The notes under the pieces are model-generated. The model saw only the letters and a list, made by a program, of their open reading frames with translations. It ran no database searches and was not told the DNA's origin. A DNA stretch of 64,000 nucleotides from positions 3,397,395 through 3,461,394 of the forward strand of contig NC_092861.1 in NCBI RefSeq assembly GCF_032062135.1. Reading direction: 5' to 3'. Numbering within the stretch: position 1 is the stretch's first letter; each line of letters opens with the position of its first letter. The stretch comes from Pyxicephalus adspersus (Eukaryota; Chordata; Amphibia; Anura; Pyxicephalidae). Below, one piece after another: positions 38,001 through 49,790 of the stretch. The translations under genes were made by a program, and so were the position numbers.

Positions 38001-38935
38001 CTTGACAAAGCATGGGCATTCAACCAGGAACCTAACATTTGCCTTACTTTGAACTTTTTCTTCCATTGATATGACTCCTATAAAGCAGGACAAGCATTAC
38101 CTGGCCAATGAGATTCTGAAATATGGAAAAACTCTGATCCTTGACACAAAAGGTTAACGTGATCTGAGCTTCAGACAAGCAGACAGTATAACAAAACAAT
38201 ACTAATTCAAGTACTTATCAACACATCATCCGGGAGAGGGAAACAAGATGCTAAAATGTTTGCAGTTGGTGATTGTTTGATGAAGTGTGAAGGAGCCAGG
38301 AACACTAAATGAATTTCATCAGATCTGCTCATAGTGTATGTGTGCACGTGTGATATCCACCGCTTGATGTGTAAGGTCGGGGAGGATACAGCCCAACTAC
38401 AGATGAGTTGTAATGGGAAACAGAAGAATAAACTTGTTAAAGCAGAATTAAAATGAAACCGAGGCCATTGTGACACCAAATCCCTCCACCCCCGGAAGCC
38501 CCCCTACAGCCAATAGGACCACCAGCATTCATTCTTCCATTTTAAAGGTCATAATGGTGCTCTTGTGGGACCTGAGTACCACTTCATCCCAAAAACTGTG
38601 AAACCAACAGGTTTAACGACCTGCCTTCCTTAATTGTTTGCCTCGTCTGAGATTTTGCCTTAATGTGCAAGTTTTGAGAGCTAATTTGCACATTAGGATC
38701 ATTTACTTTACAAACTGACCCCGTAAAGAGCTTCAGTTTCCACAAGCTGTATCACAGTGGCTTCCATCTTTTTGGCTTTTTTAGGGTTCAAAGTCTTGGC
38801 TTGCCCCAATTGAATATCTTCTTGGATTTATGGTCTGTGCTGGTTCAACTCCCCCGTCACCTCACTTTTACATAGGTGTGAAGGAGAAAACTACTGGGTA
38901 ACACATGAACCTGCTGGGGTTGCTGACATCACATC
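35031..38935. other. No gene seen (intergenic)
   Basis: Long unremarkable stretch. Open frames up to 120 codons show no domain or splice structure. No tandem repeats are obvious; scattered short repeats cannot be excluded. Confidence 0.4.
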
Positions 38936-39830
38936 CAAAATGGTGGCACCCAACCTTAGTCTTGGGGAGTTTATATGTAGAAGGGTGGAAAATGGCAATA
39001 AATGTAATCTCATAGGGGAAATTTTGTTGAATATAATGAATTGCTGGCAGGGTCTCCTTAAAATCACCGAATTAAGACTGGAGTTATGCAGGAATTCAAG
39101 TGCTCAGCCAAAAATAGGTGCAGACTTAACTTCTGTATTTGATCTTAATCAAAGTAATTTTAAATTAATATTCGGTCATATAGTCTCCAAACTAAGAGCT
39201 TTCATTTTCCTAGTCTTACCCCAACTTTCTTGCAGGGTGCCTATATACCATTGCCCGATGTTACCTGATTGGACACGCTACATGTCTCTTCCTCCAAGTC
39301 TTATGATGAAGGGTGTCGCCATTACTCCGCTATGCCTACATGAAGATTGGGAGTGGGAGTGCAGAAAGCTGCTTTCTCTAGTTTTTCAGATCTTCAAAAC
39401 TACCTTGTTCTCTATCGACAACAGTCTATGATTTGGCTGAGAAATGAACCGTTGTCACCCTGTTAATGTAGAACTAAACCCATACCCCCACCCAAACCAT
39501 CTGACCGATTGTGAACACCCTTGTGTCTTTATTTATTTGTTCAAGTGGGCCTTGCAAAAAAAGGAAAGTTAACTTACCTGGCAGCTGAGTACCCAACTTT
39601 CCCAGGAGGCAAGAGGTGAAGTCACCAGTATGTTCAGGAAATGCGCCAAAGTCTAAGTTATTTGTTTTCTTACTTTGTATATATAAATTATGTATTAGCT
39701 GTTTTTTTTAATTATTATTTGGGGATAAGCAGATTTTGCAATTTCTCATACGCTCTGATCTAAGGCGTACGCTCACTTAATTATTTTTTTTTTTAATTTT
39801 GCAATAGCTGGAATCTGGAAACATATTTTT
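38936..39830. other. No gene supported; 163-codon plus frame of unknown meaning
   Basis: The frame at 38940-39431 does not resemble a family I know and has no recognisable motif or flanking splice or promoter signals that I trust. It might be a decayed retroelement piece (ELRLELCRNSS, HIVSKLRAFIF). Left as non-coding. Confidence 0.3.
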
Positions 39831-39837
39831 CTACACA

Positions 39838-40065
39838 TATGTGTTTAGACTCTCCAAGAGACATACGCGTTAAATATTTCCGCCTGTGATCGGCTCGTTA
39901 GATAACAGTTTGTTTGCTCGTATCTGAGAGTATTTCTAACGCCGCCATCCAAGCAGTAGGCTGAATATTAATTTGTCGGTATACAAGTGATTATGCCGCT
40001 CGGCACAAATCTTACTTGGCATATTGTTCAGATGCACAGAAACGGGGCTCTGCCTTGGAACCTGC
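39838..40065 (+). repeat. Diverged paralogous element, copy B
   Basis: Matches copy A at 32931 block by block: GTGTTTAGACTC, GTTAAATATTTCCGCCTG, CTCGTTAGATAACAGTT, AACGCCGCCATC, GGCACAAATCTTACTTGGCA and ACGGGGCTCTGCC. It has an inserted segment near 39990. Confidence 0.55.
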
Positions 40066-40659
40066 CGCATCTCTGGAATAATGAAAGATTTTGTTCTTAG
40101 GAGTACTGAAGAGAACCTGTCACTGTGCAAACCGCTGGTTGATAAATCGGTTGGGCAGATTTTCTAACAGGCCATGGACTAGGAGCTCAGGCATTTGTGT
40201 GTGTTTTATTCTCCAGCTTGTGCAAACCATTATTACAAAAGAAGAACGTAAGGAAAAAATGCTCATTTCATCTCTGGTGCTGTCCTGTGCAGACTCACTT
40301 CTTTGTTATACAGTGTAGCTGCCACTTCCTGTGAGCCCAGGGTGTCATCATGGACCTGACCACATAGCAGTCAACCTACGAGGAGGGAGGAATATGGAGC
40401 CCATTGCAGCATTCAGGATCCGACCACCTCCAGCAGACATGGGATGTAAGCAAACTAGATAAAAGACACCTGGGCAGGCAGTTTTTTAGGGGTTGGAGGG
40501 TACGTGCACCAATATTTACATGTTGGAGAGGAGTGGGGGGGACCAGCCCTGGATTGCTGTCATACGATCATGTGAGCTTCTGATGGAGAGTAGAATTGGC
40601 CATTTAAATACATAATAGGCAGGCATCGTCCATTGTTGTCACTGTCCTGCAAGGCCCAG

Positions 40660-42660
40660 GTGCACAGGTATATGTGGTAGGTCCCTTAACCTTTGTGCCT
40701 ATTTTTAAGCCCAGACCTGAAACCCAGGACTTGAAGACAAGAAGGCCATATGTCAAGTTTTACCTTTAGGGCTAGAACCTATGCCTAGAGTGTATGGCCC
40801 AGGAGAGCTCTGTGCCTGGTTTAGGGCCCAGGACTGGATTCAATATCTAGAGCGTATCGCTTCAGGGCTAGGACTCAGGTCAAAAGGGTATGACATAAGA
40901 AGGCTGTGTGCTTGGTTTTAGGCCCCAGGGGGAGAAACCATGTCTGGTCCTTTTGATTAAGTAGGCTGTGTGTCAGGTTTTAGGCTCTAGGGTCCTGTCT
41001 GTTCTACCAGCTGGCCAACAGATGGGGATCTTGTCACCATGGGTTAAACCTATGGTTGACACAGTAGGAAGACAACGTTCTGGAAGGTTCAGAGAACAGG
41101 TTTGTATGGTCTGACTCTTCTGTTTGAGATAGCTTTGTGTCTGATTTTAAGCCCAGGCCTAAAGGATAAGGCTCCTCTGTTTGAGAAGACAAGTTTAAAG
41201 CTTCAGGGGTAAAACTCAAGCTTAGGGGGTATCGCATAAGAAGACTGTGTGCCTCGTTTTGGGTCTGGATCCAATACCTAGAGCAGGAGTCACCAAATGG
41301 TGTCTGTGAGAAAATTCTGGTGGTCCTCGGCTTTGGCCGGTGCTCTCCCCCAGCCGGGTCAGGAGAAGGACTCAATTGGAAGGGGGAAACTGACTGGCCA
41401 GAGCCGTGGACCATGTCTCGCGTATGGATTGTACGCTCAGGACAGTGGGGGGGGGTTATGTCTCTGGTTTTGGCATTATGACGTCACTCTGAGTCACTTT
41501 GAGTGGCACATGGCTCCGCTTGCATGCATGGTTCAGAGTTCGTGCATTTAGTGGTCTGTAGGTCCAAAAAGCTTGGCGACCACTAATCTAGAGTCGTGAG
41601 AAGTGTTTGTACCTGAGTTTAGGGCCCCAGGGGAAGAGGCTATGTCTAAAATGTAATGTCCTTCTGATTAAGTAGGCTGTGCCTCAGGTTTTAGAGCCCA
41701 AGGTCCTGTCTGTTCTGTCTGCTGGCCAACCATTGGGGAACTTGTCATTTTGGGTTGTTTTGGAAGGCTCAGGAGCACAAGTATATATGGTATGGCCCTT
41801 TTGTTGGAGATAGCCGTGTTCTTGATTTTAAGCTCAGACCTGGTCACAGAGCCTAGAAGATAAGGCTCTTCTGTTTGAGAAGTCTGTTTTTCATGTTTTA
41901 GGGTTCAGGGCTAGAACCTAAGCCCAGAATGTGTGGCATAAGAAGGCTGTGTGGCATGGTTTTAGGCTCCAGGCTTAAGCCTAGAAAATAGTTTTGAGGC
42001 CCCTGGTGCAGAACCCAGGCTTAAAGGGGTGACTTGTCTGTTCCTTATGGTTCAGATATGTGTCTGGTGTTAGGTGCTCAGGCCTGGAGAGTTTAGCTTT
42101 CATGTTTGAGAAAGTTTTGTGCCTGGTTTTATTGGCTAAGGGCATAGCACAGGCCTGAAAGATAGGTCTTCTGTTTGAGAATATTATTTGTTTGGTTTAG
42201 GGCCCAAGGGACAGATCCTAGGTCTACAGTATATGATCTTCTGAATGAGAATGCTATTTGTCTGGTTTAGGGCCCCAGGGACAGAGTCTAGGTCTAGAGG
42301 ATATGATCTACTACTTTAGAAGGAAGGCTGTGTGTTTGGTTTATGGCCTAGGGACAGAACCCATGTCTGGAAGATATGGTCTTTTGTTTGAGAAGTCTGT
42401 GGTCCTGGTTTAAGGTCCCAGGGACAGAGCCCGGGTCTAGAGAATAAGGTCTTCTGTTTAAGAAGGTCTGTACCTGGTTTTAAGTCATAGGGGCAGAGCC
42501 AAGATCTAGAAGGTATAGCAATTCTGTTTGTCAATGCTGTGTTTTGGTTTTAGGCTCCAGGGCTAGAGTTTAGGCCTATAGTCTTTGAGAAAGCTCTGTA
42601 TCTGGTTTTAGGGCCCAGCACCAAAGCCCAGGCCTAGAGGGTATTGCACCTCTGTGTGTC
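40660..42660 (+). repeat. ~70-bp tandem array
   Basis: More than twenty units of the type TGGTTTTAGGCCCCAGGG, CTAGAACCCAGGCCTAGAG, GGTATGGTCTTCTGTTTGAG, AAGGCTGTGTGCC. A higher-order ~300-bp block appears at about 40980-41283 and again at 41692-42023. It is interrupted by a hAT element at 41284-41585. Confidence 0.85.
41284..41585 (+). mobile_element. Non-autonomous hAT element with 8-bp target duplication
   Basis: Starts CAGGAGTCACCAAATGGTGT and ends AAAAGCTTGGCGACCACTA, imperfect inverted termini of hAT type, 302 bp. Flanks ACCTAGAG (41276-41283) and ATCTAGAG (41586-41593) match at 7 of 8 bases. Inserted into the ~70-bp array. Confidence 0.8.
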
Positions 42661-44127
42661 CAGAGGCCATGTAGGCCTAGGAAGACATTTTGTTCTAGAC
42701 TTGTCATTGGAACAGTGTTGCCCACTAGATGTCCAAGACATGATGTCCATTAGAAGACGTTCATTGTAGTGCTTCCTGGGTCTGGGACCAAGGAGCAGGC
42801 CAAGGAGCTTTAGGAGCCCCGTATGAGTTTTGTAGTATATTCCCATCATGCACCATCCCAGAAACAACCCTAAAAATAACAGGAGGTGCAACAAAGGAAG
42901 AAGAGCACACATTGAATAAGATTTATTGTCAGCACAGATGATAATCTAAGACAAAAGCACATATGAGTGCATCTGTATGTACTATGCTGTTACCATGTGT
43001 TGTACTGCACTACATCACAGGTATGTTACCTTATTGCATTGGGGTGCCATTTCCTATTGTATAATATGTGCATTAACACCTGTTGCTGTCTACCTGAGCC
43101 CTAAAGCATTACCAAACAACAATCCCGGCAGTGTAACATTCCCATTTACCAACCAGCCAAACTCGTTTTTTTCCCTGTGAAAAGGAAGCTTCCAGGAGCA
43201 GGCTTGTACTGTGGCCAGAGATCTAAAGATAGAAAATCAGAAGAGAGAATTAAACACATAATAACACAGTCTGTCAACCGTGGAAAGAGCGCCGCAGCAG
43301 TACAATGTGTTCCGGAAGATCTGATTGGAGATCCTATTCATTAGAGTTGTCTGGAATGGATCGCTAACGGTTTAATTGCAGATTTCAAAGCATTTGGCTG
43401 GCTGGGGTGTATTTATTATGGGAGTCTGGATTACTAATTGATTAAATATTGTGTATGCCTCTGCTGCCGCACTAGCTTGCAGATGGGTGCAGATTAAAGA
43501 GTAACTCCAGGCTAAAAGCTAAAGGTACATACATTGGGCAGGAATTATGTAGATGGTGTTTGTTATGCAGCTGCATGTCTGTGTTCATGCTATAAACCAG
43601 CAGTTATGGCTGCACACCTGGTTGCAGTAGCACACTGGATTATTGTTAAAGCAGAACCCTAGAACATCCACTGAAGACTCCATAGAAAGTTATTACCTAT
43701 CAATATGGGATCTATGGAAGGTAGAAGCCTATAGGCTTATACACTTTTCTGTGTTGCTTACCACTAACACACACACAAGTCACTGCTTTAAGCCTGGGTT
43801 CTGCACCAGGAGCCTCAAAACTATTTTCTAGGCTTAAGCCTCACCCTTTGAGCCTAAAACCATGGCACACAGCCTTCTTATGCCATACCTTCTATGCTTG
43901 GGTTCTAGCCCTGAAGCCTAAAACATGAAAAACAGTCTTCTCAAACAGAAGAGCCCAATCTTCTAGGCTCTGTGTCCAGGTCTGAGCTTAAAATCAAGAA
44001 TACGGCTATCTCCAACAGAAGGGCCATATATACATGTGCTCCCTAGCCTTCCAAAACAACCCAAAATGACAAGTTCCCCAATGGTTGGCCAGCTGACAGA
44101 ACAGACAGGACCTTGGAGCCTAAAATC
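41692..44127. repeat. Large inverted repeat: ~335-bp arms, 1.77-kb spacer
   Basis: 41692-42023 (inside the ~70-bp array) reappears in reverse complement at 43791-44127 with small indels and roughly 90% identity by eye. Shared runs include GGCCAACCATTGGGGAACTT, GGAGATAGCCGT, TTCTTGATTTTAAGCTCAGA and TTAAGCCTAGAAAATAGTTT. Folded RNA from either strand could form a long hairpin. Confidence 0.85.
42661..43790. other. Spacer of the large inverted repeat, no gene seen
   Basis: Plain sequence between the arms; nothing coding. Confidence 0.4.
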
Positions 44128-44620
44128 AGCCAAGGCAGCTTACCTCCCATGCTATACCTCCTCCTCTGTCATCCTCCAATCTCGTTGTTCTGTATAGCAG
44201 AGCACCGGCTCCTTTCCCTGGGCCTTCTGCAATGGGGGCTTTTGGCTCCCGGCCTTTTCTTCTGGCTCTGTGCACCAGACTATTTCTTGCCCCTGCTGGC
44301 CATTCACAATCTTCCCCCCTTGCTTGCAGGGGAAGAAGAGGCAGCAGGGACACAGGCAGTAATAAGCACCTTTAAAGAAGTCAACACATGTCAGGGGTCC
44401 CCTGTAGCTGTAGGGGATGCAGGGGGGAGTTAGACAGGTGATCATTCCAGGCCCAGCTGTTGTGGTTCACCCCTTTTCAGCCAATACTGAATCACCCAAC
44501 CCTGAATATCATTGAAATGATAATGAATGGTTGAAACCCCCCTTTTTACAGCAGCAAAAAGGGTTGAAGGAACACACCCGACTTCATTTTTTTAAATGTG
44601 ATGGTCCGGACACTCCTTTT
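44128..44620. other. No gene seen (intergenic)
   Basis: Overlapping frames on both strands around 44113-44445 show no family resemblance. Confidence 0.4.
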
Positions 44621-44624
44621 ATTT

Positions 44625-44780
44625 TATCCATTTGGAACGCACAGCAGGTGCTTTCTAATACACCTATTGCAGGCTCTTTAAAAGGATACTTCACTCCCTT
44701 CATTCCCCCATGCACGGTTCATTGTTTAGAATGCACAGCAGGAGCTTCCATATACACCCATTGAAGGTTCTCTGTTGACT
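44625..44780 (+). repeat. Direct duplication, ~98-bp period
   Basis: GGAACGCACAGCAGGTGCTT...ACACCTATTGCAGGCTCTTT and AGAATGCACAGCAGGAGCTT...ACACCCATTGAAGGTTCTCT. Confidence 0.6.
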
Positions 44781-45264
44781 CTAATATACACATAGACCCC
44801 TCATGGGTCTGTAAGACCAAGTCCGAGTAATGCTCAAGTTTAATGCCAAGGAGTTAGTTGTTGACAATGGCAGGGAAACTTATTTTGCTTTAAAAAGGCA
44901 GCAGAGTCTATTTAATATTGGTAATACTTTGGGCAGCAATTGAGAATTGCAAGACACTGTTGGAACCCACTTTGGTTAGAATCTACCGTAAGGGCCTCAA
45001 GGTAGTCAGTAAATTGCTTGTGAGTTGGTGTGACCTCTAAAGATGACAAGGCTGCTGAGTCTGAGTAACCTGCAAGCAATATTGGGCTGGAAGGGTTGCT
45101 GGAACACACAAGGTCAGGGAAGGTTCTGGGGTTACAGAAGCACTAGGTAAATCACCAGCAGTCGGTGGCTCAACTCTAGATAAAAGAGGGCTGCAGTGCA
45201 GGAGATAAAGAATGAAGGTGACCAGGGAGACCATAAGCAATGTGGTCTATGATCTACCTATTCC

Positions 45265-46445
45265 GGACCTGGATTGTTCCCGCCTGTCCCACATGACTAT
45301 CCAAAGACACCAGCCATCCAAAAAAGAGAGAAAACCAAGAACATCGTGGGTCACCTTACAGTTCCAGCCCATGCAGTCAGAGGACTGCCAGCTGTTCAGC
45401 AACCTGCAAGGACTGTTATCAGAGATTATCCCCTAGGCATTAGAGTGGTGAGAGATCTGTTGGCGATCCAATCTGTGTGACCTTGTTTAGCCCTCCAGGT
45501 TAGAGTTCCTTGGAGGAGACGGTCCCATCCATCTGTTGGTGCCCGAGAGTTCACCTTTAAGAGAAAGCTCTTCTTCCCTTACAGCCCCAAAATTATTAGT
45601 TTTCAATGGGGAAGGCAGTTTAGCATCAGCCATAACTGAGTGAGTTGGGTTTAAAAAAAAAACGGAAGCCGCTGATTCATGATAACATCCAGGCCACTAG
45701 CAAGGGTCAACAATGGTAGCCAGCATACATTACGATTAAGGGTTCTGTTAAAAGTTATAAGGATGAAATGTGTTAAAACAGTGGTTCCAACCTTTTGGAG
45801 CTCATGGACCATCTTCCGATCCTGNNNNNNNNNNNNNNCCGTCCAGAGCCACGGCCCACCTGTCAGACAGACACGGCCCACTAGTGGGATGCCTCTGGGG
45901 AGTTGGGCACCCCTGTGTTAAAACATAAGAACATGGAACCCCCACTATCCAAAACCCACAGAGATAGTCGTGTATGCCATTGCCTTTGTGGCAGGTCTGT
46001 ACATCCGGGGCCAGATTACATTATTTATCAACACCTGGAGGACCAAGATACCCGAGACATATGACCCACAAGCACTTCAACAATGGTTGCTTGGCATTTC
46101 TCATGGTGGGCTCCTTGATGGTGAAAACAATGAACTATGCCTGAGGGAGTAAAGCATCCTCATAAAAGGGGGAGTCCTAGGCACCAACCATCAAGAAACT
46201 CCAACCTTGAAGGCTGAACAAGTTCACAATAATAGGATTGCCAACGGGCCTCTTGTCTGTCTAACTCCTATGGGTGTCTCTCTGGTCCAGCTTGCTGTCT
46301 GGGGGACAGTGGATGCTGATCCTCTGACTGAATGTTCCAGAACTGCAAGGTGGCCTACAAGGTTCCTGGCTTTCTTGACTGGCTGACATTTCCTCATTGG
46401 ATGTGGGACAAGCTGTAACACTCCTGACCTGGAATAGGTGGGGCA
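45265..46445. repeat. Diverged inverted pair of a dispersed repeat
   Basis: 45265-45480 forward and 46240-46445 reverse share CCTATTCC.G..C.GGA, CCTGTCCCACAT, AAGAAC.T.GT.GG.CACCTT, CAGTCAGAGGA and GTTGGC.ATCC. Identity is roughly 65-70% by eye. The arms flank the hAT MITE at 45779. Confidence 0.55.
45779..45915 (+). mobile_element. hAT MITE with perfect 8-bp target duplication, containing a 14-N gap
   Basis: Starts CAGTGGTTCCAACCTTTTGG and ends GGGAGTTGGGCACCCCTG. It is flanked by TGTTAAAA on both sides (45771-45778 and 45916-45923). 14 Ns lie at 45825-45838. The interior resembles the common vertebrate hAT end (GACCATCTTCCGATCCTG). Confidence 0.85.
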
Positions 46446-46830
46446 TTTACCTCAATGTTTCTGGCCTACCTGCTGCGTAAAAATGAGTGCTAAAACAACC
46501 CCCCCTGTAGCCTCCATTGGGAGCCAGTGTGACAATGCAGGAGTTTGGAAATGAGCGTTGTCGTCCTATAAGAGCATTATCTAGCCCTCTCCTTGAGGCT
46601 TCACTAAATACAGAAAGCTGGTGAATACATATCTGGATCTATAATAAGGTATGTAATAAAATGTAAAGGTTTCATTTGAAAATTGATAGGGGAGCAAAGG
46701 GTGAATGGGGGAAGGCAAAATATAAGCAGCTTAAGCATCAATGATAGCTGCAGATTTTAAAACATTAAAATGACTTTGGAAATACCATTAGGGTATCTCT
46801 GTTAGAGATTACACTTCCTGCAGCTCGACA
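46446..46830. other. No gene seen (intergenic)
   Basis: Plain sequence. Confidence 0.4.
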
Positions 46831-46834
46831 ACCC

Positions 46835-47290
46835 CTAGACGCCACCCTGTGATCTTGTCTAAGGCCAGTTTATATCAATATACCGCGCATTCACCTGTCA
46901 AGCACAAATATACATCCAGTATCGCTGCAGGCGGCTGGGCTTATAACAACCCGAGGAAGCAGATGTTTCCATTCCTCAACAACCCTTTCAATGCCCAGCC
47001 ATTTCATGCAATTTACCTCCCAGTAAGATTGGAATGCCTTTGGAATATTGAATTTCCCATACGCCTTGACGCCCCATCTAGCGGCCTGCTTTTGAAACGA
47101 CGGCTTGGAAAGTCTCCGCGTAAAGGAACAATCGCTGGGAGAGCTTCTAATTGGCTTCCTAGTTTTCATATCAAAGAGACAAATGTGAATCGAGGACAGA
47201 GGCATGTTTAATAGGCTAAATTTAGCATAATGACAGCTGTTGGGAGCTGGGAGCCGCACTGACTGATGTTTTCTTCTGCCATTTGAAGTG
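46835..47290. promoter_or_regulatory. Candidate conserved non-coding element
   Basis: About 450 bp of repeat-free, moderately CpG-containing sequence: ATACCGCGCATTCACCTGTC, TTTACCTCCCAGTAAGATTG, TTTGAAACGACGGCTTGG, GCTTCTAATTGGC and GCATAATGACAGCTGTTGGG (TGACAGCTGT fits a TALE/E-box composite). It is open on both strands (120 and 177 codons) but shows no domain. Confidence 0.3.
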
Positions 47291-47372
47291 TGAGTCCTTA
47301 AAAAAATAGAGGAATCCAGACGTAGATAAGCCGGACTTGGAAAAGTGCTAATTGCTTTCAAACTTGCTGGAT

Positions 47373-47864
47373 ACTTCAGTGCTTGGCCCAAAAAAAGAAA
47401 AGAGTCAAGAGGTTTACCAAGCAAACTGAGGTTCTGGTTGCATCAGATGGTCAGGTCTAGAGCTTCAGCAACAATCTCTGCCCAAAAAAAGTCAGCTGAG
47501 TCCCTGAATTTACTGAATGACCAGCTTTCTCCACCAATGGTCGGACATATTCCAAGATGGCGATGCCAGGATTCATCTGCATCAGATTGTGAAAGAATTG
47601 TCACACATGGATTGGCCACCACAGACCAGACCTGAATCTGATTGGCATTCTTTGGGATAAGCTGGAGAAGACTTTACACAGAGGTCCAACTTTCCCATCA
47701 TCAATAAAGATCTTGGAAAAAATAATGCAACTCTGGATGGAAATGAATGTTGTGAAATTGCGTAAGGTTATCGAAATTATACAATAGTGGGAATGCATAC
47801 CAATCCAAACAGGTCCAATTAAATATTAAAGTGTGTGAGTTTTTTTGGCCAGGCTCTGTATATG
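47373..47864 (+). mobile_element. Internally deleted Tc1/mariner element
   Basis: Left end CAGTGCTTGGCCCAAAAAAA and right end TTTTTTTGGCCAGGCTCTGT are inverted Tc1-type termini about 490 bp apart. The interior keeps the transposase C-terminus as broken frames: ATTGGCCACCACAGACCAGA, then a frame with PDLNLIGILWDKLEK, where the Asp of the DLN motif would be the third catalytic region. The N-terminal half is missing. Confidence 0.7.
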
Positions 47865-48640
47865 GCTAATGCACAAAAACCTCTAAGAATGATCTGCATT
47901 AAAAGTTGGACTGTTGTTAAATGCCCCCATACACTAGGGGTCCCCTAAACTCCCATGTGGTAAATGCTTAGGGAAATGGAATATGGTACTCTCCTTTTTC
48001 CTAGGGAAACATGTCTCCGTGGGATCTCTCAATGTAAGCCACTTTACTTCCCAAAGGAACTCAAGAATTGACCAACTTGTTTTGGGTTCAGATTGGTTGT
48101 GAATAGATTGGGCATGTTGCCAAGTACAATGGAAAATACTCATGTTGTAATATGTGAAGAAATTATTGATATTCTGAGGGCAGAATCTTGTACATGAGTG
48201 TGCAGTGTTTGTTGACTTCTAGACAATTATTTACCAGTTGGAATAATAATTGCATTGGTCAGGTCAAGTGCAAATTGGTAATAGATGTGATCTTTGGTAC
48301 TAGGTCTTACACACACATACTGTACAATACACATACCTACCTAAACCCTTAATCCCAGACAACTTTCACGGAGCCCTAAATCTGGCTTTCAGCTCCATCT
48401 TTCGAAGTTTGGCCACCATCACAGCCAATCACCGTCTTCATTCCCTATGCTGTGATGGCAATCCAAGTAGAGATGTAGGGTAGAGGTAGGGGCAAAGGAA
48501 GCCATTTAAACCCCCCTCTTCTTAGCCCCCCATAAATTGTTATGCCATTCACAATGTGCACAGGGTAGTCTTAGATTGTAATCGAAAAAATATCGACAAA
48601 AGGTAGTGACAACAGCACTGTGCTGTACATGGCCTGTATG
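47865..48640. other. No gene seen (intergenic)
   Basis: Plain sequence. Confidence 0.4.
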
Positions 48641-48644
48641 GAAA

Positions 48645-49195
48645 GCAGAGATGATGGGCTCTGACATAAATAGGAGGACTACAATGGACTCTGACATGAA
48701 GGAGGGTACACCAATGTACAGGAGGGGCTCCTGCAGAGAATAGGGGACCCTGACATGAGGTGGGGAGATTCTAATGTAAAATGTATCTCTTATATAAAGG
48801 GGCCACTCTAATATGAAATTGGATCCAGATGTAAAGGGAAACTCTGTTTTGAAGGACAGGGACTCTTATGTGAGACTGGGACCCTGATGGAAAGGTTGTG
48901 TCTAAATTTGAAGGTGGGCTCCTATTGTGAAAGGGAGAACCCTAATGTAATGAAGATTGTCCAAAATGATGGGGGCCATGTCAAAAATAAGCCCTGGGGC
49001 CCATAGATCTGAAGCTAGAAGACCATCAACAGTGGTGCAGAGCTTCTGTGGATATGGGGTCCGCAGGTCTAAATTCCATCTTGGGGCCCATAAGACTGTA
49101 AGTAGAAAACCATCAGAAACAGTGCATAGTATCCATGGAAGGGGGGCCCAGGTCCAGATTCCACATCGGGCCCCCATAGGACTGTAGCTACACCA
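48645..49195 (+). repeat. Two adjoining degenerate tandem repeats
   Basis: 48645-48960: about 30-bp units of type GGGACCCTGATGTGAAAGG. 48980-49190: about three ~85-bp units with GGGGCCCATAGATCTGAAGC, AGAAGACCATCA.CAGTG and GGTCCGCAGGTCTAAATTCC. Confidence 0.65.
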
Positions 49196-49470
49196 CTGCT
49201 AACACAACACATACCTCTGCAATTCAGATATTTGCTTGGCCTGGACTTCAACTTCAAGTTATTAAATCTTGCTTGGGTACCTTAGGCATTCAAGCGTGCA
49301 ACAAAATAAGAATCCAAATAAACCGCCATATGTCTGTGGCCGATGTTGGTCACTTGGTTGCGTTGCAGTGGGAAGTACACAGAACTTCAGAACCTCTGCC
49401 GTGTTTGTTTGAACTTTACAACAGATCAGCACTTGTGTTTTATGAAAACGAATGTCCATTTTTCAGCGTC
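49196..49470. other. No gene seen (intergenic)
   Basis: Plain sequence. Confidence 0.35.
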
Positions 49471-49790
49471 GCTGACCCTGCGGCTCTCTTTCTCTCTCTC
49501 CTGCCGGTACGCTGGGCTGGCTGCCTACGGTAATCTCGCTGACAGAATCGCCACTGTCTGGCTGATTCATGACTCTGTCCCCGTACAAGCCTTTTGTGCT
49601 TACCGAAATAGATTTTTTCGATGCGGGAGGCTAGATAAAGGCTTAAACACAGTAAAACCCAGAGGAATAAAACCGTTTAAACTTCCAAGACTGCGTAATG
49701 AAATTAGCGGGATGAAGGGGCATCTGAGGATACAAAATGAAAGGGGTGCAGCAAGCTGTAGCCATTATCAATTTTACATATTTGATCCAC
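49471..49790. promoter_or_regulatory. Candidate conserved non-coding element
   Basis: Repeat-poor stretch with preserved CpGs, including GCCGGTACGCTGGGCTGGCT, TTTTTTCGATGCGGGAGG and ACTGCGTAATGAAATTAGCG. Weak textural call only. Confidence 0.22.

Noticed and set aside
38940..39431. 163-codon plus frame
   Set aside because: No recognisable domain and no convincing exon borders; cannot be supported as a gene.
44113..44445. Overlapping ~100-codon frames on both strands
   Set aside because: No domain, mutually exclusive, and next to the inverted-repeat arm; chance.
46891..47424. 177-codon minus frame overlapping a 120-codon plus frame
   Set aside because: Both strands open, neither with a known domain; better explained as unique non-coding DNA running into a Tc1 relic.
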